The position numbers were made by a program, and so were the translations under genes. DNA of 64,000 nt from Paraburkholderia rhynchosiae (GTDB lineage Bacteria > Pseudomonadota > Gammaproteobacteria > Burkholderiales > Burkholderiaceae), in NCBI RefSeq assembly GCF_002879865.1, contig NZ_PNXY01000015.1:106424-170423 (forward strand). The letters run 5' to 3'. Positions 35,429 to 44,682 of the stretch are shown piece by piece; position 1 is the first letter of the stretch, and each line of letters opens with the position of its first letter. Below the pieces are notes generated by a model. That model saw nothing but the letters and a program-made list of their open reading frames with translations, was not told the DNA's origin and did not search any database.

Positions 35429-36646
35429 TCAGCGTCCCCAACTACTCTCCTGCGCCGGTTCGGCGGGCCACCTGATGTCCTTCGCCACCACCTGGGGCTC
35501 GATGCGTTCGCCCCCCTCCAGCTTGCCGCGCAAGCCCTCCGCTGCGATCGTGCGCGTAATCTCAGCCATGAACGCACGACGAAATACGGCCGCCGAGAAG
35601 CGCTCCGCGTTCGCGCGACATGCGGCCGGCGTGATCCGTTCGCGTTGACGCTCGAAGCGGTCGATTGCGTCGAGCATCGACACAACAGTTTGTTGTCCGA
35701 AGTAAACGCCGGTCGGATGCGCATCGCCGACGGGCACCACCGTTTCAAGCGCCCCGCCCTTGCCGAACGCGATCACCGGCGTGCCACATGCTTGCGCTTC
35801 GAGCACCACGGTGCCGAAGTCTTCTTCGGCGGCGAATACGAAAGCCTTCGCACGCTGCAAGTGATCTTTGAGAACCTCGAACGGCTGATAGCCGAGTATC
35901 GTCACATTCGGCGCGGCCTTTGCGCGAATCGCGGCCATCTCCGGTCCATCGCCGATCACTATCAGCTTGCGACGCGGCGTTGCGCTAAAGGCTTCGACGA
36001 TCAAGTCGATGCGCTCGTACGGCGCCAACCGCGAGGCCGTCAGATAGAATTCTTCCTTGTGCGCGCACAGTTCGAATTCCTTAACGTCGACGGGAGGCGG
36101 AATCACGGCCGCGTTGCGCCGGTGCGTCTTCATCACACATCGCGCAACGAATTGCGAGTTGGCGATCAGGCAGTCGACACTATTCATCGAATGGGAATCC
36201 GAGCCGCGTAGATAGTGCAGCAGCACACGCGCGAACCAGGACTTCGGCCGACGAGTCAATCCGGCTTCGCACAGATACTGATGCTGCAGGTCCCACGCGT
36301 AACGCATTGTCGAATGCACATAACTCACATGCGTTTGATCGGGGCCAACGAGCACGCCCTTCGCCACTGCATAAGAACTCGTGATGACCAGATCGTAGCC
36401 GGCCAGATCGAACTGCCCGACCGCAAGCGACAGCAAAGGCAAATAGGCGCGATAACGGCGCCGCGCGAAGGGCAGGCGTTGAATGAAGGAGGTGATGACA
36501 GGCTTGCCGCGTAACGGCCTGCGATCTTCGAGAAAGTCGACGAGGCTGAAATGATCCGCGTCGGGGAAGCACTCGATAATCTGCTCGAGTACCTTCTCCG
36601 CGCCACCTGGTGCGACCAGCCAGTCATGCACGATCGCGACTTTCAT
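35429..36646 (-). CDS. Glycosyltransferase family 4
   Basis: A 405-residue GT-B glycosyltransferase. The N-terminal acceptor domain (MKVAIVHDWLVAPGGAEKVLEQI) is of the type seen in mannosyltransferases such as WbaZ. The C-terminal donor domain has LTASRLAPYERIDLIVEAF, KLIVIGDGPEM, and the EX7E-type region EEDFGTVVLEAQACGTPVIAFGKGG. ATG 36646 gives the expected N-terminus. It is transcribed against the WcaJ/GT2 genes and is probably part of the same polysaccharide locus. Confidence 0.92.
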   Translation of the reverse strand: MKVAIVHDWLVAPGGAEKVLEQIIECFPDADHFSLVDFLEDRRPLRGKPVITSFIQRLPFARRRYRAYLPLLSLAVGQFDLAGYDLVITSSYAVAKGVLVGPDQTHVSYVHSTMRYAWDLQHQYLCEAGLTRRPKSWFARVLLHYLRGSDSHSMNSVDCLIANSQFVARCVMKTHRRNAAVIPPPVDVKEFELCAHKEEFYLTASRLAPYERIDLIVEAFSATPRRKLIVIGDGPEMAAIRAKAAPNVTILGYQPFEVLKDHLQRAKAFVFAAEEDFGTVVLEAQACGTPVIAFGKGGALETVVPVGDAHPTGVYFGQQTVVSMLDAIDRFERQRERITPAACRANAERFSAAVFRRAFMAEITRTIAAEGLRGKLEGGERIEPQVVAKDIRWPAEPAQESSWGR

Positions 36647-36919
36647 GGTCTTCGTACCTGTGAGTAAACGCCTGCTGGGCTTAGCAACGAGTGTAGGTGG
36701 CGCATCGTTTGCTGTGCGTGCGCGTGCCCACATTCGCCGCGCGACAGTACGCGAATAATTAATCGTCGCCATTCGCCATTCGCCATTCGCCTCTTGCGAA
36801 TGCGCAAGACGAGATCACTTCCCCTTCCTATGCGCCGTGCGATCGACGCTTCCCCGCTCACCGACGCATTGCCGCTCGCCAAGCCGGCGCGGATCGATCC
36901 GCGTTAATGACTTGCATGT

Positions 36920-37219
36920 GTGCGCCGAGCGCTTCTAGGCGCGTACGGAACGGACCGTGCGGTTCGTGAGCACACGGATCGCGTGCACTTCGTGGGCTTT
37001 CAGGACGACGTGTCCGCGTGGATCGAAGCGATGGATCTGATCTTGCAGACGTCGACCGAACCCGAGCCTTTCGGACGCGTGATCGTGGAGGGTATGGCGG
37101 CGGGCGGTCCGGTGATCGCGGCCGCCGCGGGGGCGCCTGCGTTTGCGCAACAAGCGCATCTCGACGCAAGCGGAGTTTTCAGCGGATCAGGCATTTGCCG
37201 CGAAGGATGGATGCGCTGA
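36920..37219 (+). pseudogene. Glycosyltransferase C-terminal remnant
   Basis: This frame reads TDRVHFVGFQDDVSAWIEAMDLILQTSTEPEPFGRVIVEGMAAGGPVIAAAAGAPAF. That is the donor-domain end of a GT4 enzyme with its EPFGRVIVEGMA motif. There is no N-terminal half upstream, and downstream the protein ends in unrelated sequence. It is a truncated remnant of an EPS glycosyltransferase. Confidence 0.75.
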
Positions 37220-37301
37220 CAGCATCAATGCACTGATCCGATGGCCGGGCTAACACTCAGCGACTAGCTGAAGCGTTGGCCGCGATGGCTGCAATGCCTG
37301 C

Positions 37302-37330
37302 GCGCGAGCCCGCTTGACACGGGCTCGCGC
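37302..37330 (-). terminator. Hairpin downstream of rpiA
   Basis: GCGCGAGCCCG, seven-base loop, CGGGCTCGCGC lies directly after the rpiA stop on its strand. The 11-bp GC-rich stem lacks a clear U-run, so its efficiency is uncertain. Confidence 0.55.
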
Positions 37331-37335
37331 GTCGT

Positions 37336-38031
37336 TCAGTCCTTGCGGTACTCGATGGTTTGCACGCCGGCGTCCGTGCCGAGCAGGCACAGATTCGCGC
37401 CGCGGCCGGCGAAGAGCCCAACGGTCACCACGCCCGGCCACGCATTGATGTGCGTTTCCAGCGTGCGCGGATCGCTAATGCGCAGACCTTTTACGTCGAT
37501 GATTTCGTTGCCGTTGTCGGTGATGAACGGCACGCCCTCTTTCGTGACCCGCACGATCGGCACACCGCCGAGCGCGGTCACGCGACGGCCGATTGCGGTG
37601 CGCGCCATCGGCACCACTTCGATCGGTAGCGGGAAGTTGCCGAGCGTGTCGACGACCTTGCTCGCGTCCGCGATGCAAACGAACACGTCCGACACCGACG
37701 CGACGATCTTCTCGCGCGTCAGCGCGCCGCCGCCGCCCTTGATCATCGCGCCGCTGTGGTCGATTTCATCGGCGCCGTCGACATACACGGGCAGCAAATC
37801 GATTTCGTTCAGATCGAGCACCTTGAAGCCGTGCGACTGCAGGCGCGCGGTGGTGGCGAGCGAACTCGACACCGCGCCGCGATAGCGCGCCTTGTTGGCG
37901 GCCAGCGCGTCGATAAAACAGTTCGCGGTGGAGCCGGTGCCCACGCCGATCACCGAGCCTTCGGGCACGTTGGCGTGGACATAGTCGGCGGCGGCCTGGC
38001 CGACCAGTTGCTTGAGTTCGTCTTGAGTCAT
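37336..38031 (-). CDS. rpiA: Ribose-5-phosphate isomerase A
   Basis: A 231-residue isomerase of the pentose phosphate pathway. The nucleotide-sugar loop VIGVGTGSTANCFIDAL is present. The catalytic residues are in VDGADEIDHSGAMIKGGGGALTREKIVA, with Asp, Glu and Lys of the GGGGALTREK element. FITDNGNEIIDV and WPGVVTVGLFA lie in the C-terminal half. It is the last gene of an rnr-rlmB-rpiA run on the minus strand; its start is 61 bases after the rlmB stop. Confidence 0.97.
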   Translation of the reverse strand: MTQDELKQLVGQAAADYVHANVPEGSVIGVGTGSTANCFIDALAANKARYRGAVSSSLATTARLQSHGFKVLDLNEIDLLPVYVDGADEIDHSGAMIKGGGGALTREKIVASVSDVFVCIADASKVVDTLGNFPLPIEVVPMARTAIGRRVTALGGVPIVRVTKEGVPFITDNGNEIIDVKGLRISDPRTLETHINAWPGVVTVGLFAGRGANLCLLGTDAGVQTIEYRKD

Positions 38032-38092
38032 GAGAGCGGGCGAGCAGTAAAAAGCGCTAGTTTACCGGAGTGGAGGTCACGAACCGCCGGAG

Positions 38093-38836
38093 CTACTTCT
38101 TCACCGCCCGCTGCCGGACCGCCTCGAACAGACACACGCCGCTTGCTACCGACACGTTCAGACTTTCCACTGTGCCGGCCATCGGAATCTGCATGACGAC
38201 GTCGCAGGTCTCGCGCGTGAGGCGGCGCATGCCCTCGCCTTCGGCCCCCATCACGAGCGCAACGGGGCCGTCGAGCTCCGTGTCATAGAGGCTTTTGGTG
38301 GCCTCGCCAGCCGTGCCGACGACCCACACGCCCGCGTCCTTCAATTCGCGCAGCGCACGCGCCAGGTTCGTCACGGTGATGTACGGCACGGTGTCGGCGG
38401 CGCCGCTCGCGACCTTCGCGGCCGTTGCGTTCAGGCCGACCGCGCGGTCGCGCGGCGCGATCACCGCGTGCGCGCCGGCGGCATCGGCAACGCGCAGGCA
38501 GGCGCCCAGATTGTGCGGATCGGTTACGCCGTCCAGCACGAGAAGAAGCGGCGAGCCGTTGATGCCGTCGAGCAATTCGGCCAGATTCTGCGCGAGCGGC
38601 ATGTCGCCCGCACGCGCCACCACGCCCTGGTGACGCTCGGTGTGTGCAAGCCCCCACAGACGCGTTTCGTCGGCGGCGATCAGACGCACGCCGGCTTCCT
38701 TCGCCGCGTGCAGGAACTCGGTCATCCGACGGTCCTTGCGCGTCGCGTCGTAATAGACATCTTCGACGGTCGACGCATCATGTCGAATACGCGCGGTGAC
38801 TGCGTGGAAACCGTATAAAACCTTGAAACGTGCCAT
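38093..38836 (-). CDS. rlmB: 23S rRNA G2251 2'-O-methyltransferase RlmB
   Basis: A 247-residue SPOUT-fold (trefoil-knot) methyltransferase modifying G2251 in the ribosomal P-loop. The N-terminal substrate domain starts KVLYGFHAVTARIRHD. The knot shows LVLDGVTDPHNLGACLRVADAAGAHAVIAPRDR, GAEGEGMRRLTRETCDVVMQIPMAGTVESLNVSVASGVCLFEA. The neighbouring rnr gene upstream is a widespread partner in proteobacteria. Confidence 0.97.
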   Translation of the reverse strand: MARFKVLYGFHAVTARIRHDASTVEDVYYDATRKDRRMTEFLHAAKEAGVRLIAADETRLWGLAHTERHQGVVARAGDMPLAQNLAELLDGINGSPLLLVLDGVTDPHNLGACLRVADAAGAHAVIAPRDRAVGLNATAAKVASGAADTVPYITVTNLARALRELKDAGVWVVGTAGEATKSLYDTELDGPVALVMGAEGEGMRRLTRETCDVVMQIPMAGTVESLNVSVASGVCLFEAVRQRAVKK

Positions 38837-39015
38837 GACTGATACAACCTTTGATTGAGCGCGACATCGAAGCGCGCTGCTGTGATGAATACGTGTGCCT
38901 GTCTGCGACCGGACCAGCGTATGAAGCCGGCGTTAAGCGCGGACCAAACGAACACCGCGCGCAACCGGCACGTATGAACGTACCCGCTGCGCGCGGTTCA
39001 AGCTGCGAGGCCGCT

Positions 39016-41517
39016 TCAGCGCTTCTTGCGCGCCGTCGGCTTGGGTGCCGGTTTGACCGCCGCGCCATGCTTCTTCGCAGCGCGCGCGGCGCGTGCTTCC
39101 TTGACAGCGACGGTTTGCGCGGGTGCCGCCTTCTTGCGACGCGCGCCCGGCGCCGGCGCGCCGCCTTCCACCGGCGGCAAGGCGCGCACGCGCGCGCCGC
39201 CGTTTTCACCCGATGACTTGTCGGCCGCCGCTATGCCACGAACCGGATGCGGCTTGATCGGTGTGTCGCGCACGAGGCGGAAGTCGATCTTGCGCGCGTC
39301 GAGATCGACGCGGCTCACCTGCACGCGCACGCGATCCGACAGCCGGTAGCGAATGCCGGTGCGCTCGCCGCGCAGTTCGTTCTTGATCTCGTCGTACTGG
39401 AAGTAGTCAGAGCCCAGTTCGGTGACGTGCACGAGGCCTTCGATGAAGAGCGAATCCAGCTGCACGAAAATGCCGAACGACGTCACGCCGTTCACCATGC
39501 CGCCATACTCTTCACCAAGTTTGTCGCGCATGAAGTAGCACTTGAGCCACGCTTCGACATCGCGCGATGCTTCGTCGGCGCGACGCTCGTTGGCCGAGCA
39601 ATGCAGACCGAGTTCTTCCCAGATCGCCACGTCGTTCGAGCGCGAGCGGCCGCGTTTCTCTTCATCGGCCTGTTGCATGGCGCGAGCGCGCGGTGACAGC
39701 GCCGTATTCAGCTCGACGCCTTGCGCCGCCTCCGGCTGATACTTGCGGCCCTGCAGGATCGCGTAGATCGCGCGGTGCGTGAGCAGATCGGGATAACGGC
39801 GGATCGGGCTCGTGAAATGCGCGTACGCCTCATATGCGAGTCCGAAGTGGCCGATGTTGTCCGGGCTATAGACGGCCTGTTGCATCGAGCGCAGCAGCAT
39901 GGTTTGCAGCATCTGCGCGTCGGGCCGGTCGCGGATTTGCGCCATCAGCGCGGCGTAATCGCTTGCATGCGGCTTGTCGCCGCCGCCGAGCGTGAGGCCC
40001 ATGCCGCGCAGGAACGTACGCAAATTCTCGAGCTTTTCCGCGGTCGGACCGGCATGCACGCGGAACAGACCGGGATGCTTGTTGCGCTTGAGGAAGTCGG
40101 CGGCGCACACGTTCGCGGCCAGCATGCATTCCTCGATCAGCTTGTGCGCGTCGTTGCGCGTGCGCGGCACGATCTGTTCGATCTTGCCCTGCGCATTGCA
40201 GACGATATAGGTCTCGGTCGTGTCGAAGTCGATCGCGCCGCGTTTCTGACGTGCGGCGAATAGCGACTTGTAGACGCCGTAGAGGTTCTGCAATTGCGGC
40301 AGCAGCGCGGCGCGGCGCGCGGCTTCCGGACCCTTGGTGTTCTTCAGCACCGCGGCGACTTCGGTGTAAGTCAGACGCGCGGCCGAATGCATCACGCCAG
40401 GATAGAACTGATATGCCTTCACTTCGCCGCGCGCGGTGACGATCATGTCGCACACCAGTACGCAACGGTCGACGTTCGGATTCAGCGAGCACAAGCCGTT
40501 CGACAGCTTCTCCGGCAGCATCGGAATCACGCGGCGCGGGAAATAGACCGAGGTGCTGCGTTCGGTCGCGTCGGCATCGAGCCCGCTCTTCGGATACACG
40601 TAATGCGAGACGTCCGCGATCGCGACGATCAGGCGAAAGCCCTCGCCGCGGCCCACCTTGACGGGCTCGCAATACACCGCGTCGTCGAAGTCGCGCGCGT
40701 CTTCGCCGTCGATCGTAACCAGCGGCACATCGCGCAGATCGATACGATGCCGTGCGTCCGCCGGACGAACCTCGTCGGGAAGTTTCGCGGCTTCATCGAG
40801 CGCGCTCTGGCTGAACTCGTGCGGCACGCCGTACTTGCGCACCGCGATTTCGATTTCCATGCCAGGGTCGTCGATATCGCCCAGCACTTCCGCCACGCGG
40901 CCAAGCGGCTGCGAATGACGGCTCGGAAAATCAGTCAGTTCGACCACCACCACCTGGCCGACCTTGGCCTTCTTGGTGTTCTGCTGGATCAGGATGTCGT
41001 GACCGATGCGCTTGTCTTCGGGCGCGACGATCAGCGCGCCGTTCTCATTCAGCAGGCGTCCGATCACGCGCTTGTTGGCGCGGTCCGTCACTTCGACGAT
41101 ATGCCCTTCCGGCCGCCCGCGCCGGTCATAGCCGACGATGCGCGCGAGCACGCGGTCGTTGTGCATGACCTTCTGCATCTCGCCGGTGGGCAGGAACAGG
41201 TCGTCCTGGCCGTCGTCGCGGATCAGGAAGCCGTAACCGTCGCGATGACCCTGCACGCGGCCCGCGACGAAGTTCGACGGATGAGTCAGCTGATAGAGAT
41301 TGCGCTGATCGAGCCGGATCTGGCCGTCGCGCTCCATGGCGCCCAGGCGCTTGAAAAATCCTTCGCGCTCCTGGCGCTTGATCGACAGGGCTTCGGCGAT
41401 CTCGTTCGCGGCGAGCGGCGCTTCGCTCGTACGCAAGACACCCAGGATTTCTTCGCGGCTCGGAATCGGATACGGAAATTTGCTCAAGGGCTTGTCGATG
41501 ATTTTTTCTCGTTGCAT
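39016..41517 (-). CDS. rnr: Ribonuclease R
   Basis: An 833-residue 3'-5' exoribonuclease that degrades structured RNA. It has an N-terminal helix-turn-helix (about residues 20-85) and cold-shock domains (VAGRVQGHRDGYGFLIRDDG). The RNB catalytic domain has the Asp cluster in TIDGEDARDFDDAVYCE and the ADVSHYV motif. A C-terminal S1 domain (GMVNGVTSFGIFVQL) precedes a long Lys/Arg/Ala-rich tail (KKAAPAQTVAVKEARAARAAKK) typical of betaproteobacterial RNase R. First gene of the rnr-rlmB-rpiA group. Confidence 0.97.
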   Translation of the reverse strand: MQREKIIDKPLSKFPYPIPSREEILGVLRTSEAPLAANEIAEALSIKRQEREGFFKRLGAMERDGQIRLDQRNLYQLTHPSNFVAGRVQGHRDGYGFLIRDDGQDDLFLPTGEMQKVMHNDRVLARIVGYDRRGRPEGHIVEVTDRANKRVIGRLLNENGALIVAPEDKRIGHDILIQQNTKKAKVGQVVVVELTDFPSRHSQPLGRVAEVLGDIDDPGMEIEIAVRKYGVPHEFSQSALDEAAKLPDEVRPADARHRIDLRDVPLVTIDGEDARDFDDAVYCEPVKVGRGEGFRLIVAIADVSHYVYPKSGLDADATERSTSVYFPRRVIPMLPEKLSNGLCSLNPNVDRCVLVCDMIVTARGEVKAYQFYPGVMHSAARLTYTEVAAVLKNTKGPEAARRAALLPQLQNLYGVYKSLFAARQKRGAIDFDTTETYIVCNAQGKIEQIVPRTRNDAHKLIEECMLAANVCAADFLKRNKHPGLFRVHAGPTAEKLENLRTFLRGMGLTLGGGDKPHASDYAALMAQIRDRPDAQMLQTMLLRSMQQAVYSPDNIGHFGLAYEAYAHFTSPIRRYPDLLTHRAIYAILQGRKYQPEAAQGVELNTALSPRARAMQQADEEKRGRSRSNDVAIWEELGLHCSANERRADEASRDVEAWLKCYFMRDKLGEEYGGMVNGVTSFGIFVQLDSLFIEGLVHVTELGSDYFQYDEIKNELRGERTGIRYRLSDRVRVQVSRVDLDARKIDFRLVRDTPIKPHPVRGIAAADKSSGENGGARVRALPPVEGGAPAPGARRKKAAPAQTVAVKEARAARAAKKHGAAVKPAPKPTARKKR

Positions 41518-41769
41518 GGACGTCGGTCGGCGATGTGGCTCGGCTTAAGAAGCGTTTGCGTGGCGCCTGAACGGCGCTTGCTGTTGCACTGAAAGACTGT
41601 CTCGGGTCCGGCTCGTTCAAGGCTGAGTCCGACGGACTTGTGCACCGTGCCAACGAACTACTGCGAGGCATTCTAACACCCGTCTCGCGCGCCACGCGGG
41701 CTGTCAATAGTCGCCGGGAAGCCTGTGGCGGCGCCCCGGCACGTCGTTTAAGCAAGTTTTGAGAAACGC

Positions 41770-41797
41770 TTGACAGACATCATTCTGTCGCTATAAT
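41770..41797 (+). promoter_or_regulatory. Promoter of first tRNA-Leu
   Basis: TTGACA (41770-41775), 16 bases, TATAAT (41792-41797): consensus sigma70 elements 24 bases before the tRNA. Confidence 0.88.
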
Positions 41798-41821
41798 GGC
41801 GGTCTTTGCTGTTCATCACCT

Positions 41822-41908
41822 GCCCAGGTGGCGAAATTGGTAGACGCACTAGGTTCAGGTCCTAGCGGTGGCAACACTGTGGAGGTTCGAGTCCTCTCTT
41901 GGGCACCA
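41822..41908 (+). tRNA. tRNA-Leu (CAG), copy 1
   Basis: An 87-base class II tRNA. Acceptor GCCCAGG pairs with CTTGGGC, the anticodon stem is CTAGG/CCTAG with anticodon CAG at 41856-41858, a long variable arm (CGGTGGCAACACTGTG) follows, and CCA is encoded. Confidence 0.97.
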
Positions 41909-41915
41909 AGATTCA

Positions 41916-41957
41916 AAACTAAAGCCGCCATGTTGCATTGGGCGGCTTTAGTTTTTG
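41916..41957 (+). terminator. Intrinsic terminator after tRNA-Leu 1
   Basis: AAACTAAAGCCGCC, loop, GGCGGCTTTAGTTTTTG: a 14-bp stem ending in a T-run. Confidence 0.85.
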
Positions 41958-42112
41958 TGTGAGGCGTTCTTTGCCTGAGGTCATGCGGTCCGATTGCCGT
42001 TCGTCGGCGTTGGTTGCAGGGTCGGCGGGAAGGCTTGTCTGGCGGTTGGCGTTGTGAAGGTCTGCAACGCCCTACCGGCGGACCAAAGACCGAGTTTGTT
42101 GTGCAGTGGGGA

Positions 42113-42140
42113 TTGACACACTGCATCAGCCCGCTAAAAT
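42113..42140 (+). promoter_or_regulatory. Promoter of second tRNA-Leu
   Basis: TTGACA (42113-42118), 16 bases, TAAAAT (42135-42140), 21 bases before the tRNA. It shows that the second copy is separately transcribed. Confidence 0.85.
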
Positions 42141-42161
42141 AGCGGTCTAGCTTGAAGACGT

Positions 42162-42248
42162 GCCCAGGTGGCGGAATTGGTAGACGCACTAGGTTCAGGT
42201 CCTAGCGGTGGCAACACCGTGGAGGTTCGAGTCCTCTCCTGGGCACCA
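42162..42248 (+). tRNA. tRNA-Leu (CAG), copy 2
   Basis: An 87-base tRNA-Leu almost identical to copy 1. The differences restore or keep stem pairing (GCGG for GCGA in the D-region, ACACCGTGG for ACACTGTGG in the variable arm, CTCCTGGG for CTCTTGGG in the acceptor). The anticodon is CAG. Its 3' end borders the integrase region and is the probable insertion site of the mobile element. Confidence 0.97.
42230..42248 (+). other. Putative att site at tRNA-Leu 3' end
   Basis: The 3' part of a tRNA gene with an adjacent P4-type integrase pointing away is the classic left end of a tRNA-integrated element. The second copy (attR) was not found in the window, consistent with the element continuing beyond it, so the core limits are inferred. 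Confidence 0.5.
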
Positions 42249-42284
42249 CAAGGCTGTTTAGCGTAGTACAGAGAAGTCCAGAAG

Positions 42285-42317
42285 ACCCCGTAAATTGTTG
42301 AATTTGCGGGGTTTTTT
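42285..42317 (+). terminator. Intrinsic terminator after tRNA-Leu 2
   Basis: ACCCCGTAAATT, loop GTTG, AATTTGCGGGGT followed by TTTTT. A 12-bp stem with one wobble pair, inside the element just past the tRNA. Confidence 0.85.
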
Positions 42318-42412
42318 GTTTATTGCCGTCCAAGCCGGAACACGGCAAGCCACGTGCAGATGAGTGCGTTTTTGAGTACATTGAAAGTTCGAGATCACAC
42401 AATGTACTCACC

Positions 42413-43699
42413 ATGCCCCTCACTGTCCGAGAAGTCGAAGCAGCCCGGCCCCGGCCGAAGCCCTACGGTATCGCCGATGGCGACGGTCTCGTCCTCTGGG
42501 TAACCCCGGAGGGCAGCAAGTTCTGGCATTTCCGCTATCGCCTGCACGGCAAGCAACCGCGCATCTCGTTAGGACGCTTCCCCGACGTTACGCTTCAGAA
42601 AGCAAGGCAGCAGGCCGCGACATACCGGACGCTCGTCGCCGACGGCGCCGACCCTCGCGCGAAGCGACGGATCGAGCGCCAGCGGGCGGACACCAGCGAC
42701 GATGGCACGTTCAGGGTAGCCGCTGAGCTCTGGTACAAGAGCAAACAGGATGCGGGCCGATCCGCCTCGACGCTCGACAAGATCCGAACATACCTGGACA
42801 AGGACATTCTGGTCGAGCTCGGCTCCATCAAGCTGGTGAACATCACACGCGCAGACTGCGCCCGCGTCCAGGCGCGGTTCGAAAAGCGCGACGCCCTCAA
42901 TGTATCGAAGAAGGCCCGCGGCTGGCTGCGCGAAATCTTCAGTCAGGCCATCGCACGCGGCCAGTGCGAGTTCAATCCGGCATCCGAGCTCAAGGTCATT
43001 GCGAAACCCGCCCGAAAAGCAAGACCCTATCCCCACCTCCTCGAACCGGAACTGCCCGATTTCCTGCGTGCGCTCGAGAAATCAACGAGTCGCCTCATCG
43101 CCTACGTCGCGGCTTGGATGACGATCTGGACGGCGAGCCGTCCCGGTATGGTCCGCTATGCCGAATGGACCGAGGTTGATCTCGACGGCGCGCTGTGGAC
43201 GATCTCGGCCGAAAAAATGAAGATGCGCCGCAGCCACGTCACGCCCCTCCCGTCGCAACTGGTCAATGCGCTCGGGGAGCTCAAAAAGCTGACAGGCCGT
43301 CACCAGTACGTTTTCCCAGGAATCGGGACGAAGCACGAGGTCATCAGCGAGAACACTATCAACCTCGTGTTTTCGAAGATTGGCTACAAGGGCCGCATGG
43401 TCGGTCACGGAATACGCCATACGGCGAGTACCCTCCTTCGCGAGCACGGTTGGGTAAAGGATCACGTCGAAACTCAGCTGGCCCATCTTGAGGAAGGCAT
43501 TGCCGGCGACTACAACCACGCCAGGTATCTGGCGCAACGTCGCGCGATGGTCCAGTGGTACGCCGACTACCTTGATGCGCTGAAGGCCGATATGCACCCC
43601 GCCAAGCAGCAGTCATTTGCCCAACGGGTCAACAGGATACCCGTGCAATCGACCTCTACGCCTTCGCAAACGCTCGACAACGACGAAATCGCAGCCTGA
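42413..43699 (+). CDS. P4-type tyrosine integrase
   Basis: A 428-residue site-specific recombinase. The N-terminal DUF4102-type arm-binding domain (PYGIADGDGLVLWVTPEGSKFWHFRYR) is followed by a core-binding region. The catalytic domain has Arg in WTASRPGMVRYAEWTEVDL, HGIRHTASTLLRE (HxxR) and the final box with the nucleophile tyrosine near AGDYNHARYLAQRRAMVQWYADYLD. ATG 42413 gives the family's N-terminus. It lies 164 bases past the tRNA-Leu and should catalyse insertion and excision of the element. Confidence 0.95.
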   Translation: MPLTVREVEAARPRPKPYGIADGDGLVLWVTPEGSKFWHFRYRLHGKQPRISLGRFPDVTLQKARQQAATYRTLVADGADPRAKRRIERQRADTSDDGTFRVAAELWYKSKQDAGRSASTLDKIRTYLDKDILVELGSIKLVNITRADCARVQARFEKRDALNVSKKARGWLREIFSQAIARGQCEFNPASELKVIAKPARKARPYPHLLEPELPDFLRALEKSTSRLIAYVAAWMTIWTASRPGMVRYAEWTEVDLDGALWTISAEKMKMRRSHVTPLPSQLVNALGELKKLTGRHQYVFPGIGTKHEVISENTINLVFSKIGYKGRMVGHGIRHTASTLLREHGWVKDHVETQLAHLEEGIAGDYNHARYLAQRRAMVQWYADYLDALKADMHPAKQQSFAQRVNRIPVQSTSTPSQTLDNDEIAA

Positions 43700-43925
43700 T
43701 GAAACCGCGGTTCGTTGCTTCAACGTTATTCACCGGGTCCGATGGCAACGGCGGGAGCTACGTCTATAGCGTGCACGGGCCGCCGCATGTCGACGATCTA
43801 TGCAGCCAGTAATGCGGGACAATGTGCAGCGGGCAGGTGTCGCCGTGTAGCACACTTCAACCGTGACACGCTGAGCGACTTCTCGGAGATTGATTGCCAA
43901 ACGCAGAATGGGACACGACTGAGCC

Positions 43926-44444
43926 ATGAACGACAAAGAACAGAGCACGAGCGAGCTGTGGCTGGAAGCGCACGCGCCCGGCTTTCGGGATCTTCCCGAC
44001 CCTGATCGCCGCGCCATGTTCGAGTTCGCCTTTCTTTGGACCCTCTTCGAAGCACAGGTCATGGACAATTTCGCCCGTGCCGACCGCATCCGGGAGCGAG
44101 CCGACGCCTGGGCGGCGGACGGTACGCTTGAAGCTGATCTCTACGAGGCGGAGCTTGCTTACTTTCGGAACCGTTACTTCGCCGATGGCGCCCCGACCCA
44201 TCGCTTCCCTTATCTGAACCTTCGCCCCTCCGACCATCCCGACCTCGTTCAGACTGTGCTTGAGGGCGCGAATGACGACCCACGCGACAAGGTTCTGTGC
44301 CTGCTGATGATCATTTGGAGACTGCGCAACAATCTATTCCATGGTGCCAAATGGGCTTACCAGCTTCGCGATCAGCGGGAGAATTTCACGCAGGCGAACA
44401 GAGTCCTGATGCGAATGCTTGAACGCCATGGCCGGCTGGGGTAG
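43926..44444 (+). CDS. HEPN-like domain protein
   Basis: A 172-residue soluble helical protein. The C-terminal part contains WRLRNNLFHGAKWAYQLRDQRENFTQANRVLMRML. The Arg134-N-N-L-F-His139 forms the Rx4-6H catalytic motif of HEPN RNases and is followed by the typical terminal helices. The N-terminal two-thirds is acidic and helical (RAMFEFAFLWTLFEAQVMDNFARADRIRERADAW). HEPN domains often act as RNases in toxin and phage-defence systems. It sits between the integrase and the Mokosh-like genes, with no obvious partner nucleotidyltransferase. Confidence 0.65.
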   Translation: MNDKEQSTSELWLEAHAPGFRDLPDPDRRAMFEFAFLWTLFEAQVMDNFARADRIRERADAWAADGTLEADLYEAELAYFRNRYFADGAPTHRFPYLNLRPSDHPDLVQTVLEGANDDPRDKVLCLLMIIWRLRNNLFHGAKWAYQLRDQRENFTQANRVLMRMLERHGRLG

Positions 44445-44682
44445 CGTCAAATATTCACCCACCCAGCTTACTCGATCCTATGCAGGTGTATCGATCGCCC
44501 TAAGATCCGTCGGTACACGGCGCCCGGGTCAATGCTCCTTCTAGGCGTTGATGATGTCCAGCCAGGAACGGCAATCTATCGGTGCCGCTCGGGTTCCCGT
44601 GTAAGCAAGCACCGGCACCTACGACAGGCTGCGATAAGATAACCAACAATACCTACCGTGTTAAGCCGGCTTCGGGGAAAGA
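44445..44682. other. Intergenic region before mkoA
   Basis: No gene is visible. The end is AT-richer and probably holds the promoter of the helicase gene; GGGGAAAGA stands directly before its ATG. Confidence 0.45.

Noticed and set aside
40294..41592. 432-codon plus-strand frame opposite rnr
   Set aside because: Rich in Arg/His/Val runs with no domain; it mirrors RNase R coding constraints.
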